Origin: Pseudidiomarina halophila | Lineage (GTDB): Bacteria > Pseudomonadota > Gammaproteobacteria > Enterobacterales > Alteromonadaceae | DNA length: 64,000 bases | Direction of reading: 5' to 3' | Assembly: GCF_003987215.1 (NCBI RefSeq) | Contig: NZ_PIPW01000002.1 | Span: 558,001 to 622,000, forward strand | Shown here: positions 54,699 to 64,000 of the stretch, one piece after another | How the letters are laid out: each line of letters opens with the position of its first letter | Numbering within the stretch: position 1 is the first letter of the stretch | Made by a program: the position numbers and the translations under genes | Notes under the pieces: generated by a model | Seen by the model: the letters and a program-made list of their open reading frames with translations, nothing else | Databases searched by the model: none | What the model was told of the DNA's origin: nothing

Positions 54699-56807
54699 AT
54701 GCGTATTTTGACCACCGCATCGATTTGGCTCACCAGCATGAGTCTGGCTTGCGCATTGGGTGTAAGCCCAACTGCCTTTGCCCAGCAGGCCGGCCAAGCA
54801 ACCAATTCAGAAGCTGTTGAATATACCGCAAGCTTCAAGAACACTGATATCACCGAGTTCATTCAGGTGGTTGGTCGTAATCTTGATAAGACCATGATCA
54901 TTGATCCAGATGTGCGCGGCACTATTGATGTGCGCAGCTACGATGTAATGACGCCGGAGCAGTACTGGCAATTCTTCCTGAACGTGCTGGAAGTTTACGG
55001 TTTTGCGACGGTTACTATGGAATCTGGTGTGGTCAAAGTGATGCGCGATAAAGATGCGCGTAACGGTGCAATTCCTGTGGTTGATGACAACTCACTTGCT
55101 GGTGATACCCTGGTGACCCGAGTTGTACCGGTCAACAATGTTAGTGTTCGTGAGCTGGCGCCACTGTTGCGCTTACTTGCCGACAGCAGTGGCGGCGGAA
55201 ACGTGGTCAGTTACGATCCATCCAATGTCATTATGATCACTGGTCGTAGTGAAACGGTACAACGGCTGACGGAAATTATCGAGCGGGTGGACCGGGCCGG
55301 TAACCAGGACGTCGATGTGGTAAAACTTGAGTACGCATCGGCATCGGAGCTTGTTCGCATTGCTTCAGCACTTTATGAAAAAGCCAACGAAGGTACGCCA
55401 CCACTATTAATTCCTAAAATTGTTGCGGATGAGCGCACGAACTCAGTCATCATCAGCGGCGAGCCGCGTGCGCGTAAACGGGTCGTCGACCTTATTAATC
55501 GCCTTGATCAAGACCTTAAAAGTGAAGGCAACACGCGGGTTTATTACTTAAAATACGCTAAGGCGAAAGAGCTGGTTGATGTACTGCAGGGTGTTAGCGA
55601 GAGCATTCAGGCAGATATGCAAAGTGCCGGAGCGCCCACCCAACAGGCGCGCATGACCCGCGGGGGTGCTGGTGGCGCAAATGGAGGGCAAATCAGTATT
55701 TCCGCCCATGAAGACAGCAACTCATTGGTGATTACAGCCCAGCCAGACCTGCTGGCGAATTTAGAAAATGTCATTCGGCAACTGGATATCCGCCGCGCAC
55801 AAGTACACGTTGAAGCTATTATCGTTGAGATCCTTGAAGGCGATGGCATTGACCTGGGCCTACAGTGGATTTCCGAAGACGGCGGCATGGTGCAGTACTC
55901 AAATGGCCGACAGGTTCCTATTGGTCCGCTGGCTGCTGCAGCTTATCAGGCACGTGAACGCGAAGGCCGCACCACGCAAACCATCGTTGATGGAAATTTG
56001 GTGACCACTACTGAGCCAGACGAGCCAGGCGACGTCAGTTTACTTGCCGAATTGCTTGGCAACGTTAACGGTATGATGATTGGCGTGGTGAAGAACGACT
56101 GGGGCGCAATTTTGCAGGCAGTGTCGACTACCACCAACTCGAATATTCTGGCAACCCCCAGCATTATGACCGTCGACAATGAAGAAGCTTCGTTCCTGGT
56201 CGGTCAGTCCGTACCTACCATTACCGGTGCCACGGCTGGCGATAATAACCAAAACCCGTTCCAGACCGTGGAGCGTGAAGACATTGGTATCAAGCTGAAC
56301 GTAACCCCACAAATTAATGAAGGCAATGCGGTTCAGTTGGTCATTGAGCAAGAAGTCTCAAGTTTGAGCGGCGCCACTGCGGTGGATATCACCATCAACA
56401 AACGCTCGTTGAAAACTACGGTGATGGCAGACGATGGTGAAACCATCGTGCTTGGTGGCTTGATTGATGAAGATGTACAGGAAAGTGAATCGAAAATTCC
56501 ATTGCTTGGTGACATACCTTTTGTCGGTGCCTTGTTCCGTAGTACTTCGACCACTCGTCAAAAGCGCAACCTGATGATTTTCCTGCGTCCGACTATTGTG
56601 CGTGATAATGAGACCGCGCAGGGCTTGAGCAGCCGCAAATACAACTACATGCGGGCGCAGCAACTGAAACGTCAGGATGAAGGTATTGCGTTGATGCCAA
56701 ATACTGATACCCCCGCACTGTCTGAGTTTGAAGATTCAGAGCTGGCGATTCCACCAGAATTACAGGAGTATCTCGATAAACACGCCGAGGGTAATGGCAA
56801 TGACTAA
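54699..56807 (+). CDS. gspD: Type II secretion secretin GspD
   Basis: A 702-residue outer-membrane secretin with a signal peptide ([25 protein letters not shown]). N0 and N1-N3 domains fill residues about 35-330, followed by a Gly/Gln-rich linker ([20 protein letters not shown]), then the secretin core with [13 protein letters not shown] and [18 protein letters not shown]. It ends in an S domain-like tail. 27 nt after gspC. Confidence 0.96.
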   Translation: MRILTTASIWLTSMSLACALGVSPTAFAQQAGQATNSEAVEYTASFKNTDITEFIQVVGRNLDKTMIIDPDVRGTIDVRSYDVMTPEQYWQFFLNVLEVYGFATVTMESGVVKVMRDKDARNGAIPVVDDNSLAGDTLVTRVVPVNNVSVRELAPLLRLLADSSGGGNVVSYDPSNVIMITGRSETVQRLTEIIERVDRAGNQDVDVVKLEYASASELVRIASALYEKANEGTPPLLIPKIVADERTNSVIISGEPRARKRVVDLINRLDQDLKSEGNTRVYYLKYAKAKELVDVLQGVSESIQADMQSAGAPTQQARMTRGGAGGANGGQISISAHEDSNSLVITAQPDLLANLENVIRQLDIRRAQVHVEAIIVEILEGDGIDLGLQWISEDGGMVQYSNGRQVPIGPLAAAAYQAREREGRTTQTIVDGNLVTTTEPDEPGDVSLLAELLGNVNGMMIGVVKNDWGAILQAVSTTTNSNILATPSIMTVDNEEASFLVGQSVPTITGATAGDNNQNPFQTVEREDIGIKLNVTPQINEGNAVQLVIEQEVSSLSGATAVDITINKRSLKTTVMADDGETIVLGGLIDEDVQESESKIPLLGDIPFVGALFRSTSTTRQKRNLMIFLRPTIVRDNETAQGLSSRKYNYMRAQQLKRQDEGIALMPNTDTPALSEFEDSELAIPPELQEYLDKHAEGNGND

Positions 56808-58275
56808 TGTTGCCGAAGTTGCAGCACGCATTGTGCCACGACGCCTGCCGTTTGGCTTTGCCAAACGCTTCGGCGTCGTGGTTGCCGACGTGCATGCCGA
56901 AGGCGAACAGGATGCGCATTGTACCGTGCATTGCCGTAAAGATGTCGAGCAAACGGTGTTACTTGAAGTACGGCGTGTACTGGGCATGCCATTTACCGTC
57001 ATTGAGCATGAGGCGGATGAGTTTGAAGCTATTTTAACGCAAGCCTATCAGCGTGATTCCTCAGAGGCGAAGCAGCTGATGGAAGATATCGGCAACGAAA
57101 GCAACCTGTTCTCATTGGCCGATGAGTTACCGCAAACGGAAGACCTGCTGGAGAGTGAAGATGACGCTCCGATTATCAAGCTAATCAATGCCATGCTCTC
57201 TGAAGCCATCAAAGAAGGCGCTTCAGATATCCATATCGAGACCTTTGAAAAAGACCTGTTGGTGCGGTTTCGTATCGACGGCGTGTTGCGCGAGGTGATT
57301 CGTCCTAACCGCAAACTGAGCTCGTTGCTGGTGTCACGGATCAAAGTTATGGCCCAACTCGATATCGCCGAAAAGCGCGTGCCGCAGGACGGTCGTATCA
57401 GCTTGTTGATTGCAGGACGTGCGGTCGACGTGCGGGTCTCAACCATGCCATCAAATCATGGTGAGCGGGTGGTGCTGCGGTTATTGGATAAAAATAATGC
57501 GCGCCTGAACCTGGAACAGCTGGGGATGACTGAAGCGAACCGGAATATTTTTGCGCAGCTTATCAAAAAGCCCCACGGCATTATTCTGGTAACGGGCCCC
57601 ACCGGCTCCGGTAAGTCGACTACCTTGTATGCCGGATTAACGGAAATTAACTCCCGCGATCGCAATATTCTGACCGTTGAAGACCCCATCGAATACGCGA
57701 TCGAAGGTATTGGTCAGATGCAGGTCAATCCGCGTGTGGATATGACCTTTGCCCGTGGTCTTCGGGCCATCTTGCGTCAGGATCCTGATGTGGTTATGGT
57801 CGGTGAGATCCGCGACGTGGAAACCGCGCAGATTGCAGTACAAGCGTCACTTACCGGTCACCTGGTGATGTCGACCTTGCACACTAACACCGCGGCTGGC
57901 GCCATCACCCGGCTGGAAGATATGGGCGTCGAGCCCTTCTTGTTGAGCTCATCGTTGCTTGCTGTGTTGTCACAACGGCTGGTGCGAACGCTGTGTGAAG
58001 AGTGTAAAGTGCCGTTGGCCGAAGGTAGTCAGGAATGCCGTGCCGTGGGTTGCGACAAGTGTAGTCATACCGGCTATCGCGGTCGGACCGGTATCCACGA
58101 GTTACTGATCGTTGATGAACATATCCGCGAACTGGTACATAACGGCCATGGCGAACAAGCCATCGAAAAATACGTACGTAAATCGACCCCTAGCATTCGC
58201 CAGGATGGCCTCGATAAAGTCATGCAAGGCATCACCACACGCGAAGAAGTGTTGCGTGTAACGCGTGAGGAGTAA
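56800..58275 (+). CDS. gspE: Type II secretion ATPase GspE
   Basis: A 491-residue ATPase starting at ATG 56800 ([20 protein letters not shown]); ATG 56794 is too close to the GAGGG site. Walker A is [15 protein letters not shown], the Asp box [15 protein letters not shown] precedes it, and Walker B is [13 protein letters not shown]. The zinc site has CEEC and CDKC, separated by 15 residues, a shorter loop than in Vibrio EpsE. It overlaps gspD by 8 nt. Confidence 0.96.
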   Translation: MTNVAEVAARIVPRRLPFGFAKRFGVVVADVHAEGEQDAHCTVHCRKDVEQTVLLEVRRVLGMPFTVIEHEADEFEAILTQAYQRDSSEAKQLMEDIGNESNLFSLADELPQTEDLLESEDDAPIIKLINAMLSEAIKEGASDIHIETFEKDLLVRFRIDGVLREVIRPNRKLSSLLVSRIKVMAQLDIAEKRVPQDGRISLLIAGRAVDVRVSTMPSNHGERVVLRLLDKNNARLNLEQLGMTEANRNIFAQLIKKPHGIILVTGPTGSGKSTTLYAGLTEINSRDRNILTVEDPIEYAIEGIGQMQVNPRVDMTFARGLRAILRQDPDVVMVGEIRDVETAQIAVQASLTGHLVMSTLHTNTAAGAITRLEDMGVEPFLLSSSLLAVLSQRLVRTLCEECKVPLAEGSQECRAVGCDKCSHTGYRGRTGIHELLIVDEHIRELVHNGHGEQAIEKYVRKSTPSIRQDGLDKVMQGITTREEVLRVTREE

Positions 58276-58277
58276 TC

Positions 58278-59522
58278 ATGGGCGCGTTTTCCTATCATGC
58301 CTTAGATGCCAACGGGCGTAAGAAAACCGGTGTACTTGAAGGGGACACTGAACGGCAGGTACGGCAACTGTTACGTGATCAGGGCTTACTGCCGGTCAAT
58401 GTTGAAGTCGCTGAGCAAACTTCCAGCGCCGCAACTGCAGCAGAACGCGGTTTTAGTGGCTGGTGGGCACGGCAGAAGATCCGCAAAATCAGCTCCTCTG
58501 ATCTCGCCCTGATCACCCGTCAGCTGGCGACCCTGGTGGCTGCGGCCATGCCTATTGAACAGGCATTGCTGGCAGTCGCCGAACAAACCGAGAAGCCACG
58601 TCTGCAAAAACTAGTCATGGCGGTGCGGTCACGGGTGGTAGAAGGTTACTCCCTGGCGGTGGCAATGTCCGATTATCCGCATATTTTCGATAAACTTTTT
58701 ACCGCAATGGTCGCCGCTGGTGAGCGTTCCGGACACCTTGACGAAGTACTTAACCGGTTGGCCGATTACACCGAGCAGCGCAATCAGCTCAAAGGTCAGC
58801 TCACTCAGGCCCTGGTGTATCCCGCGGTGCTTACCTTTGTGGCTATTAGCGTCATCATATTCCTGCTGGTCTCGGTGGTGCCGCAAATTGTCGAGCAGTT
58901 TGGCAATATTGGTCAGGACCTGCCATTTATTACCCGTGCTTTGCTGGCAGTCAGTGAGTTCCTGCAGTTCTTCGGCCCCTTTATCCTGGTTGCCGCGCTG
59001 GTGCTGTTGATCGTTGGCGGGCAAATGTTGCGCGACGAAAAGAGACGCGACAAATTTCATGCCTGGCAACTGAAACTGCCGGTCATCGGTGGTGTCATAA
59101 AAGGGGTGAACACCGCTCGTTTTGCCCGCACCCTGAGTATTCTGACTGCTTCGGCAGTGCCCTTACTGGAAGGTTTGCAGATCACTGGCCGGGTGCTTGG
59201 CAATCGCGCTATGCAGATTGCTGTCAATGGCGCGGCCGATCGGGTTCGGGAAGGCTCATCCTTACGCGCGGCGCTCGCGCAAACGAAATTGTTCCCGCCA
59301 ATGATGCTGTATATGATCGCTGCCGGCGAAAAATCCGGACAACTTGAGCAAATGCTAGGGCGTGCGGCGGACAACCAGGATCGTGATTTTGAAAACACCA
59401 TGAATGTGGCGTTAAAAATATTCGAGCCGGCCCTGATCATTGTGATGGCTGCGGTGGTCTTAGTCATTGTGATGGCGATTATTCAGCCTATCTTGCAATT
59501 AAATCAGGCGGTCGGCCTGTAA
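58278..59522 (+). CDS. gspF: Type II secretion inner-membrane protein GspF
   Basis: A 414-residue polytopic protein, starting MGAFSYHALDANGRKKTGVLEG. Two cytoplasmic T2SSF domains (about 80-200 and 280-400) are separated by transmembrane helices at about 178-203 and 227-247, with a last helix at about 377-400. It is the platform for pseudopilus assembly by GspE. Confidence 0.96.
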   Translation: MGAFSYHALDANGRKKTGVLEGDTERQVRQLLRDQGLLPVNVEVAEQTSSAATAAERGFSGWWARQKIRKISSSDLALITRQLATLVAAAMPIEQALLAVAEQTEKPRLQKLVMAVRSRVVEGYSLAVAMSDYPHIFDKLFTAMVAAGERSGHLDEVLNRLADYTEQRNQLKGQLTQALVYPAVLTFVAISVIIFLLVSVVPQIVEQFGNIGQDLPFITRALLAVSEFLQFFGPFILVAALVLLIVGGQMLRDEKRRDKFHAWQLKLPVIGGVIKGVNTARFARTLSILTASAVPLLEGLQITGRVLGNRAMQIAVNGAADRVREGSSLRAALAQTKLFPPMMLYMIAAGEKSGQLEQMLGRAADNQDRDFENTMNVALKIFEPALIIVMAAVVLVIVMAIIQPILQLNQAVGL

Positions 59523-59534
59523 TCTGGAGGAAGT

Positions 59535-59957
59535 ATGACAAAAGCAAAAGGTTTTTCACTAATTGAAGTGATGGTGGTTATTGTCATTTTGGGCCTGTTG
59601 GCGACGATGATTCTACCTAACGTGTTAGGTTCGGCGGAGCAGGCCAACCGGCAGAAAGTGAAGTCCGATATTATTGCGCTGGAAAATGCCTTGTCACAGT
59701 ACAAACTTGATAACGGTATGTTCCCAACTACTGAGCAGGGGCTGGAAGCTTTACTGAACGAACCTACGGTCGAGCCGACCCCACGCAACTATCGTCGTGG
59801 CGGCTACATTCAGCGCTTACCACAGGATCCTTACGGTTCAGATTATTTGTTGCTGAGCCCTGGCGAGTACAGCGACATTGATATTTTCTCGGCTGGCGAA
59901 GATCGCCAACCAGGCACCGACGATGACATTGGCAACTGGAACCTTGAACAAAACTAA
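59535..59957 (+). CDS. gspG: Type II secretion major pseudopilin GspG
   Basis: A 140-residue pseudopilin. Leader MTKAKG, cleavage before FSLIEVMVVIVILGLLA, Glu at +5. The C-terminal half has the calcium-site region (YGSDYLLLSPGEYSDIDIFS and DRQPGTDDDIGNW). The sequence GGAGG lies 6 nt before the ATG. Its 3' end overlaps the gspH start. Confidence 0.97.
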   Translation: MTKAKGFSLIEVMVVIVILGLLATMILPNVLGSAEQANRQKVKSDIIALENALSQYKLDNGMFPTTEQGLEALLNEPTVEPTPRNYRRGGYIQRLPQDPYGSDYLLLSPGEYSDIDIFSAGEDRQPGTDDDIGNWNLEQN

Positions 59958-60498
59958 GGCGGGGTTCACCCTTGTCGAGATCATGGTGACCATTGCCATC
60001 ATTGCGGTGTTGGCGATGTCGGTCACCTTTGTCATTCCAGACGAGCAAGATGATCAGATTAATGAGACGGCAGAAGAGCTGGTACAGCGTATTCGCTACG
60101 CCCAGGAATATGCGCTGGTACGCCACGCAATATTAGGTTTACACCTGACCCCCGACGGTTATGAGTTTTTGCAATGGCGCGAACAGCAGTGGCAGCCGAT
60201 TGAGCAGCGCGGTCTGCGCGCGCAGAACTGGCCCGACGGTTTGGTTTGGGAAGTTGAGAGCGAGACGGAAGAACTGCTGGGTCAGGATGAAGACGCTGTG
60301 GAAGCATTTTTTGCGCCGCAAGAGGATGACAATGCGGAACCAGAAGATCAGCCCATGCCGCAAGTATGGATCTTAGGCAGTGGCGATATTTCCGTCTTTA
60401 CCCTGACACTGAGTTCCATTGATGTGTTTGCCAGTCGCAGCTGGCGCTTAGTTAGTGAAGACGGCTATGAAGTAACAGCTCAGGCGGTGAATGAATGA
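59923..60498 (+). CDS. gspH: Type II secretion minor pseudopilin GspH
   Basis: Encodes up to 191 residues from ATG 59923; TTG 59944 would give the more typical leader NKTKAG before FTLVEIMVTIAIIAVLA. Both starts lie inside gspG, so translation is coupled. A strongly acidic insertion, with ESETEELLGQDEDAVEAFFA and EDDNAEPEDQP, occupies the middle of the periplasmic domain. The stop overlaps gspI by ATGA. Confidence 0.9.
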   Translation: MTLATGTLNKTKAGFTLVEIMVTIAIIAVLAMSVTFVIPDEQDDQINETAEELVQRIRYAQEYALVRHAILGLHLTPDGYEFLQWREQQWQPIEQRGLRAQNWPDGLVWEVESETEELLGQDEDAVEAFFAPQEDDNAEPEDQPMPQVWILGSGDISVFTLTLSSIDVFASRSWRLVSEDGYEVTAQAVNE

Positions 60499-60860
60499 TG
60501 CGTACGCAGCACGGCTTCACGCTGATTGAGGTTATGGCGGCGCTGGCGATTTTCGCGATGGCCGCGCTTGCCGGTGTGGCAGCTGCCACCAACCATTTGA
60601 ACGACCTGTCTTACATGCAGGAGCGTACCCTGGCGCGCTACGCTGCAAGCAACGCACTGGCGCGCTTGTCATTGCAGGAAGAGCCACAGAAACTGACCGA
60701 AGGTGTGGAAATTGTCGGTGACCAGCAATGGCACTGGCGCGCGACCTTTACCGAAACCGTCACCGAAGCTGTGCTGTACGTTGAAGTGACCGTCAGACCA
60801 AGTGCCGACAGCACCGATTCCAATTACCGCCTGGGCCGCTACCTCGAGGTGTCGGAATGA
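60495..60860 (+). CDS. gspI: Type II secretion minor pseudopilin GspI
   Basis: A 121-residue pseudopilin: leader MMRTQHG, then FTLIEVMAALAIFAMAALAG. The start of the periplasmic part, TNHLNDLSYMQERTLARYAA, matches GspI. It interacts with GspJ and GspK at the pseudopilus tip. It overlaps both neighbours by 4 nt. Confidence 0.95.
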   Translation: MMRTQHGFTLIEVMAALAIFAMAALAGVAAATNHLNDLSYMQERTLARYAASNALARLSLQEEPQKLTEGVEIVGDQQWHWRATFTETVTEAVLYVEVTVRPSADSTDSNYRLGRYLEVSE

Positions 60861-61453
60861 GCACGCGCCGGTCTCAACGCGGCTTCACACTCGTCGAAGT
60901 GCTGGTGGCGATGGTGGTGTTTGCCATTATTGGCCTGGCGAGTGCCGCGGTCATCAACACCATGATGCGCACCAACGAGCAAAGTGCCGACGCACGCGAG
61001 AATTTATCTGAGCTGCAGCGCGCAATGTTTCTGTTGGAGCAAGACCTGCGACAAGCTGTGTCACGCCGAACGCCAGAGGGCGATTATTACGTGCGGGCAG
61101 GCTGGTTCAACCCGGGCAATTTACTGCCACGCAGCGAACTACAGCCCGTACGGTACCAAATCGACAGGGATAAAAACTTAGTTCGTCAGCATTACACCTA
61201 TGTCGATATGAGCAGCAGTCAGGAACCCACCGAGCGCATCGTCCTGCGGGGCGTGACCAGTTTTGAGGTCGAGCCGATAATTAAAGGACAGGAACGCGAC
61301 AGTATGTCGGCGCCGATGACGGCAGAAGACCAGGAAAGCGACTCTATGGCGATCCCGGATGGGGTAGAAGTGACACTGGAAACCGAACGATGGGGCACTA
61401 TCGTGCGTGTGTTCGTGCTTAACGGAGGCGATTTCAGTGAACCGGAAAGTTAA
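60857..61453 (+). CDS. gspJ: Type II secretion minor pseudopilin GspJ
   Basis: A 198-residue pseudopilin with leader MSTRRSQRG and then FTLVEVLVAMVVFAIIGLAS. Downstream, LSELQRAMFLLEQDLRQAVSR is the typical GspJ helix. The C-terminus includes VTLETERWGTIVRVFVL. It overlaps gspK by 17 nt. Confidence 0.95.
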   Translation: MSTRRSQRGFTLVEVLVAMVVFAIIGLASAAVINTMMRTNEQSADARENLSELQRAMFLLEQDLRQAVSRRTPEGDYYVRAGWFNPGNLLPRSELQPVRYQIDRDKNLVRQHYTYVDMSSSQEPTERIVLRGVTSFEVEPIIKGQERDSMSAPMTAEDQESDSMAIPDGVEVTLETERWGTIVRVFVLNGGDFSEPES

Positions 61454-62525
61454 GCTGAAGCAGCTTCATACAAGCCCGCCGCAACGGCAGCAGGGCGTGG
61501 CACTGATCATGGTGTTACTGGTTGTCGCTCTGGTGACCGTATTAGCGGTGCAGCTGAGCGAAAAGCTGCAGATGAACGTTGTCCGTACCATGAATTATCA
61601 GCAGACCGAGCAGGCGTACTGGTACATGCTGAGCGCCGAAGAAATTGCGCGGAATCTGTTGCAGGTGCAGTTAGACGAAAGCGATGGCGTGGTGCATCTT
61701 GACCAGGTGTGGCACGAGCAAACCGAAGAAGAACGGGTGTATCCGATTGAAGGCGGCGGCCTGGTGCGGGTTGGCATAAAAGATTTGTACAGTTGCTTTA
61801 ATCTGAACGCACTGAAAGGCGATGGGCTCAGCAATGAAGTTCTTGCACGGCGTAAAGTGCAGTTTCGCATGCTGCTACATGCCGTTATCGAGGATTTGGA
61901 CGCTTATACAGCAGACACTATCGTCGAGAGTCTTGCCGACTGGCTCGATAAGGACGATCAGCTGGCTAGCAGCTATGGTGCTGAGCGCGCCGATTACGAG
62001 AGTCTGGCGGTGCCTTATCAGGCGGCCAATGACTATTTTGTGCATGAAAGCGAGTTGCGCTTGATTCGCGGGGTCACCCAACCGATCTATCAGGAGCTGA
62101 AACCCTTTGTTTGTGTAGTGCCGAACAGCAATAAGCTGCGGCTTAACTTCAATACCGTTGCCCCTGAGCATGGTGAGTTGTTGCACGCAGTCAGCCTGGG
62201 TGGGCTAACTACCGATGCCGGCAATGCCGCGTTAAGTGAGCGGCCGGATGATGGCTACGAGCGCAGTGAAGACTTGCAGAACAACTCAATTTTGCAGCAG
62301 GCCAGCCAGCAAGTGATTCGTCCCAATTTTGGTGGTGTGCCGCAACCGAGTGGCGTTACTGCCGAAACCATCGGCGGAATGTTTGACGACCTGGTCGTAA
62401 AGAGTAATTATTTTGAACTGGATACCCATGTTAGCGTAGGTGATATGGTCTTACGCGGGCAAAGCAAACTCTACATCAGCACTGACGAAACCGTGGTGCT
62501 GATGCGTGGGTTAGGAGAACCTTAA
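61437..62525 (+). CDS. gspK: Type II secretion minor pseudopilin GspK
   Basis: Encodes 362 residues from GTG 61437, with GGAGG 8 nt upstream. The leader is basic (NRKVKLKQLHTSPPQRQQG), followed by VALIMVLLVVALVTVLAVQ; as usual for GspK there is no Glu at +5. It caps the pseudopilus tip. The last base of its stop is shared with gspL's ATG region (TAATG). Confidence 0.94.
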   Translation: MNRKVKLKQLHTSPPQRQQGVALIMVLLVVALVTVLAVQLSEKLQMNVVRTMNYQQTEQAYWYMLSAEEIARNLLQVQLDESDGVVHLDQVWHEQTEEERVYPIEGGGLVRVGIKDLYSCFNLNALKGDGLSNEVLARRKVQFRMLLHAVIEDLDAYTADTIVESLADWLDKDDQLASSYGAERADYESLAVPYQAANDYFVHESELRLIRGVTQPIYQELKPFVCVVPNSNKLRLNFNTVAPEHGELLHAVSLGGLTTDAGNAALSERPDDGYERSEDLQNNSILQQASQQVIRPNFGGVPQPSGVTAETIGGMFDDLVVKSNYFELDTHVSVGDMVLRGQSKLYISTDETVVLMRGLGEP

Positions 62526-63664
62526 TGGAACAGCTTTATATTCATTTGGCGCAGCCAGTGCAGTGGCTGATTTGGCATCCGGGCCAGCGTGAGGTGATTG
62601 CCAGCGGTGAATTGGCTGACGCCGGCGCACTGACACAACTTCAGGATCAGGCGCAGCGCTGCGAGATTACCGTGTTTGTTCCGGGTCAGGATGTGGTGTT
62701 GACCGAAGTTCGTCTGCCCTCAGGCTCGCAACGCTTGCTACCGCAGTTGATCCCCAATGCGCTGGAAGATGAGCTGGCGAGTGATATCGAAGCCCTGCAT
62801 TTTGCCTGGCCAGCAAACGCCAAGCCGGCTGGTATCGAACAGCCGATTCCGGTCGCAGTGGTCAACCGGGAAAGCCTGCAAAACTGGCTGACCGCGCTGG
62901 AAAAAGCCGGTCTGGAATGCGATGCGGTCTATCCGGATTACTTTATGCTGCCGGTGATGGAGCAGGGCTGCCAGCTGCAACTGGGGCACAGCACCTTAGT
63001 GCGCGAAAGCCAATGGAAAGCCTACAGCGTGGACCATCCACCGGTATTTACCATAACAGCAGAAGATATTACGGATCAGTTTGAAATACCGCTGCAAGTC
63101 GCAACACTCAATCACGCCGCAACCACTATTAATTTGCGGCAGGGCGAATTCCGGGTAATGCGCAAGCGCAGCAAGCAAAATGTTCAGTTGCCCTGGCGTC
63201 CAGCTGCCATCGCGGCGGGTATTGCTGTCGTAGCTCTGTTTGCCCAGCAACTGGTGACTTACGTGCAGCTTGGCCAGGAGAACCAGGCCTTAGACCAGGC
63301 GATTAATGAAACCTATCTGACCGTGTTTCCGAATGAGTCGCGGATTGTGAATGTCCGCAGTCAGTTACGCCAGCACCTTGTTGAAGTTGGCAGTGACACA
63401 AGTGCGACCAGCACGGATGGCGGGCAGGGGCTGACCCTGCTAGCGCAACTGGACCCGGCTTTTCGTGCCACCCCGCAGTTGCAGGTCGAGCTGTTGCGCT
63501 ACAGTAACGACGCGCTGACCTTGCAAGTGAATGCCGACAATTTTGATAGTTTGCAACGCTTTCAGGAAGCCGCCGGACAGGCAGGTTTAACCGTTAAACA
63601 AGGCCAGGTGACCAACCGCGATGGTGTAGTCACCGGCAATTTCGAAGTGCGAAAGGAGAGTTAA
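62525..63664 (+). CDS. gspL: Type II secretion assembly protein GspL
   Basis: A 379-residue bitopic protein. The N-terminal cytoplasmic domain (to about 225) is actin-like and recruits GspE; a transmembrane helix lies at about 226-246 (PAAIAAGIAVVALFAQQLV), and the C-terminus is a ferredoxin-like periplasmic domain. It overlaps gspK by one base (TAATG). Confidence 0.93.
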   Translation: MEQLYIHLAQPVQWLIWHPGQREVIASGELADAGALTQLQDQAQRCEITVFVPGQDVVLTEVRLPSGSQRLLPQLIPNALEDELASDIEALHFAWPANAKPAGIEQPIPVAVVNRESLQNWLTALEKAGLECDAVYPDYFMLPVMEQGCQLQLGHSTLVRESQWKAYSVDHPPVFTITAEDITDQFEIPLQVATLNHAATTINLRQGEFRVMRKRSKQNVQLPWRPAAIAAGIAVVALFAQQLVTYVQLGQENQALDQAINETYLTVFPNESRIVNVRSQLRQHLVEVGSDTSATSTDGGQGLTLLAQLDPAFRATPQLQVELLRYSNDALTLQVNADNFDSLQRFQEAAGQAGLTVKQGQVTNRDGVVTGNFEVRKES

Positions 63665-63667
63665 GCG

Positions 63668-64000
63668 ATGTTGCATGATCAATTGCAATTACGTTGGCAA
63701 CAACTCAATGGCCGCGAACGGCTATTGGTCAGTTTAGCTGGCATCGTACTGGCAATAAGTGTGGTGTATTTCGCACTCTGGCAACCACTGCAAAGTGGGA
63801 TTGAACAGCGCCAACTACAGCGCGACGCTCAATTGGAGACCCTTAGCTGGGTCCGTGAAAATACCGGTCGCTATTTAGCGCTGAAGCAGCAGTCGGGCCA
63901 GCCCCAAACTGGTTCAACACCGCGACGGGCTAACGAGTTGGGCGATATCCCACGGTTGGTCACTGAGTTTGCCAGCGCCCAGCAGCTTGCTGTGGGGCGT
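63668..64000 (+). CDS. gspM: Type II secretion protein GspM (N-terminal part)
   Basis: An open frame from ATG 63668 runs off the window end: 111 codons are seen. The N-terminus, MLHDQLQLRWQQLNGRERLL, is followed by a transmembrane helix (about 22-41, LAGIVLAISVVYFALW) and a coiled-coil-like stretch. Gene order (after gspL) and topology identify GspM, the partner of GspL. The 3' part, and gspN if present, lie outside. Confidence 0.88.
   Translation, partial: MLHDQLQLRWQQLNGRERLLVSLAGIVLAISVVYFALWQPLQSGIEQRQLQRDAQLETLSWVRENTGRYLALKQQSGQPQTGSTPRRANELGDIPRLVTEFASAQQLAVGR

Noticed and set aside
1-64000. tRNA, rRNA, prophage or integrated element genes
   Set aside because: No clover-leaf, rRNA-like segment, integrase or phage structural gene was recognised in any gap or frame.

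Overview
The window is an ordinary, gene-dense stretch of gammaproteobacterial chromosome, most likely from the Alteromonadales and perhaps the Idiomarinaceae. That is an inference from gene content and order: small DUF families typical of Alteromonadales (DUF3545-, DUF2982- and DUF3718-like), the order mutH/rppH-ptsP-TSUP-lgt-thyA, the block suhB-trmJ-iscRSUA-hscBA-fdx, the block rlmN-pilW-rodZ-ispG-hisS-yfgM-bamB-der, and a gspC-M operon beside hslO. No prophage, CRISPR array, rRNA or tRNA gene was seen.

Layout. 0-4.6 kb (+): folA, a small secreted protein, a secreted alpha/beta hydrolase and a NatAB-like ABC exporter. 4.6-10 kb (-): folE2, adenosine kinase, ahcY, a GNAT enzyme with a cysteine cluster and an amine oxidase-like flavoprotein; ahcY plus the kinase clear S-adenosylhomocysteine and recycle adenosine. 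10.2-16.5 kb: a free-standing Hpt protein facing an ArcA-like regulator, then a tightly packed minus-strand operon rimB-rimK-AstE-like-rsmC-histidine kinase. 16.5-25 kb: mutH/DUF2982 diverging from rppH-ptsP-TSUP-lgt-thyA-tcdA-DUF1543, with csdE opposite. 25-33.7 kb: etfBA, a DUF1302 outer-membrane protein, an S9 peptidase, two LPS-type glycosyltransferases, ung and a DUF3545 protein. 34-41 kb: suhB, trmJ and the complete isc operon behind a well-conserved IscR box. 41-51 kb: msrA, ndk and the rlmN-to-der block. 51-64 kb: hslR, a RAYT transposase, hslO, and type II secretion genes gspC to gspM, the last cut by the window end.

What stands out is the repeat content, in three families. (1) REP elements (GTAG plus a 7-bp stem with a TTCTA loop): eleven copies, all between 28.9 and 52.8 kb, with a RAYT transposase in the middle of the densest group. 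They form a 107-bp inverted pair around hslR-rayT and an 88-bp tandem array; two of them supply the stop codons of hscB and hscA, and one lies in frame inside der. (2) A GC-rich palindrome (core GGGGCAGCCCC) that forms terminator-like hairpins after etfA and fdx and also lies inside rsmC. (3) Long AT-rich imperfect palindromes of about 70-130 bp, always between genes. Genuinely new protein systems were not found; the repeat biology and the rim/rsmC/kinase operon are the parts most worth following up.
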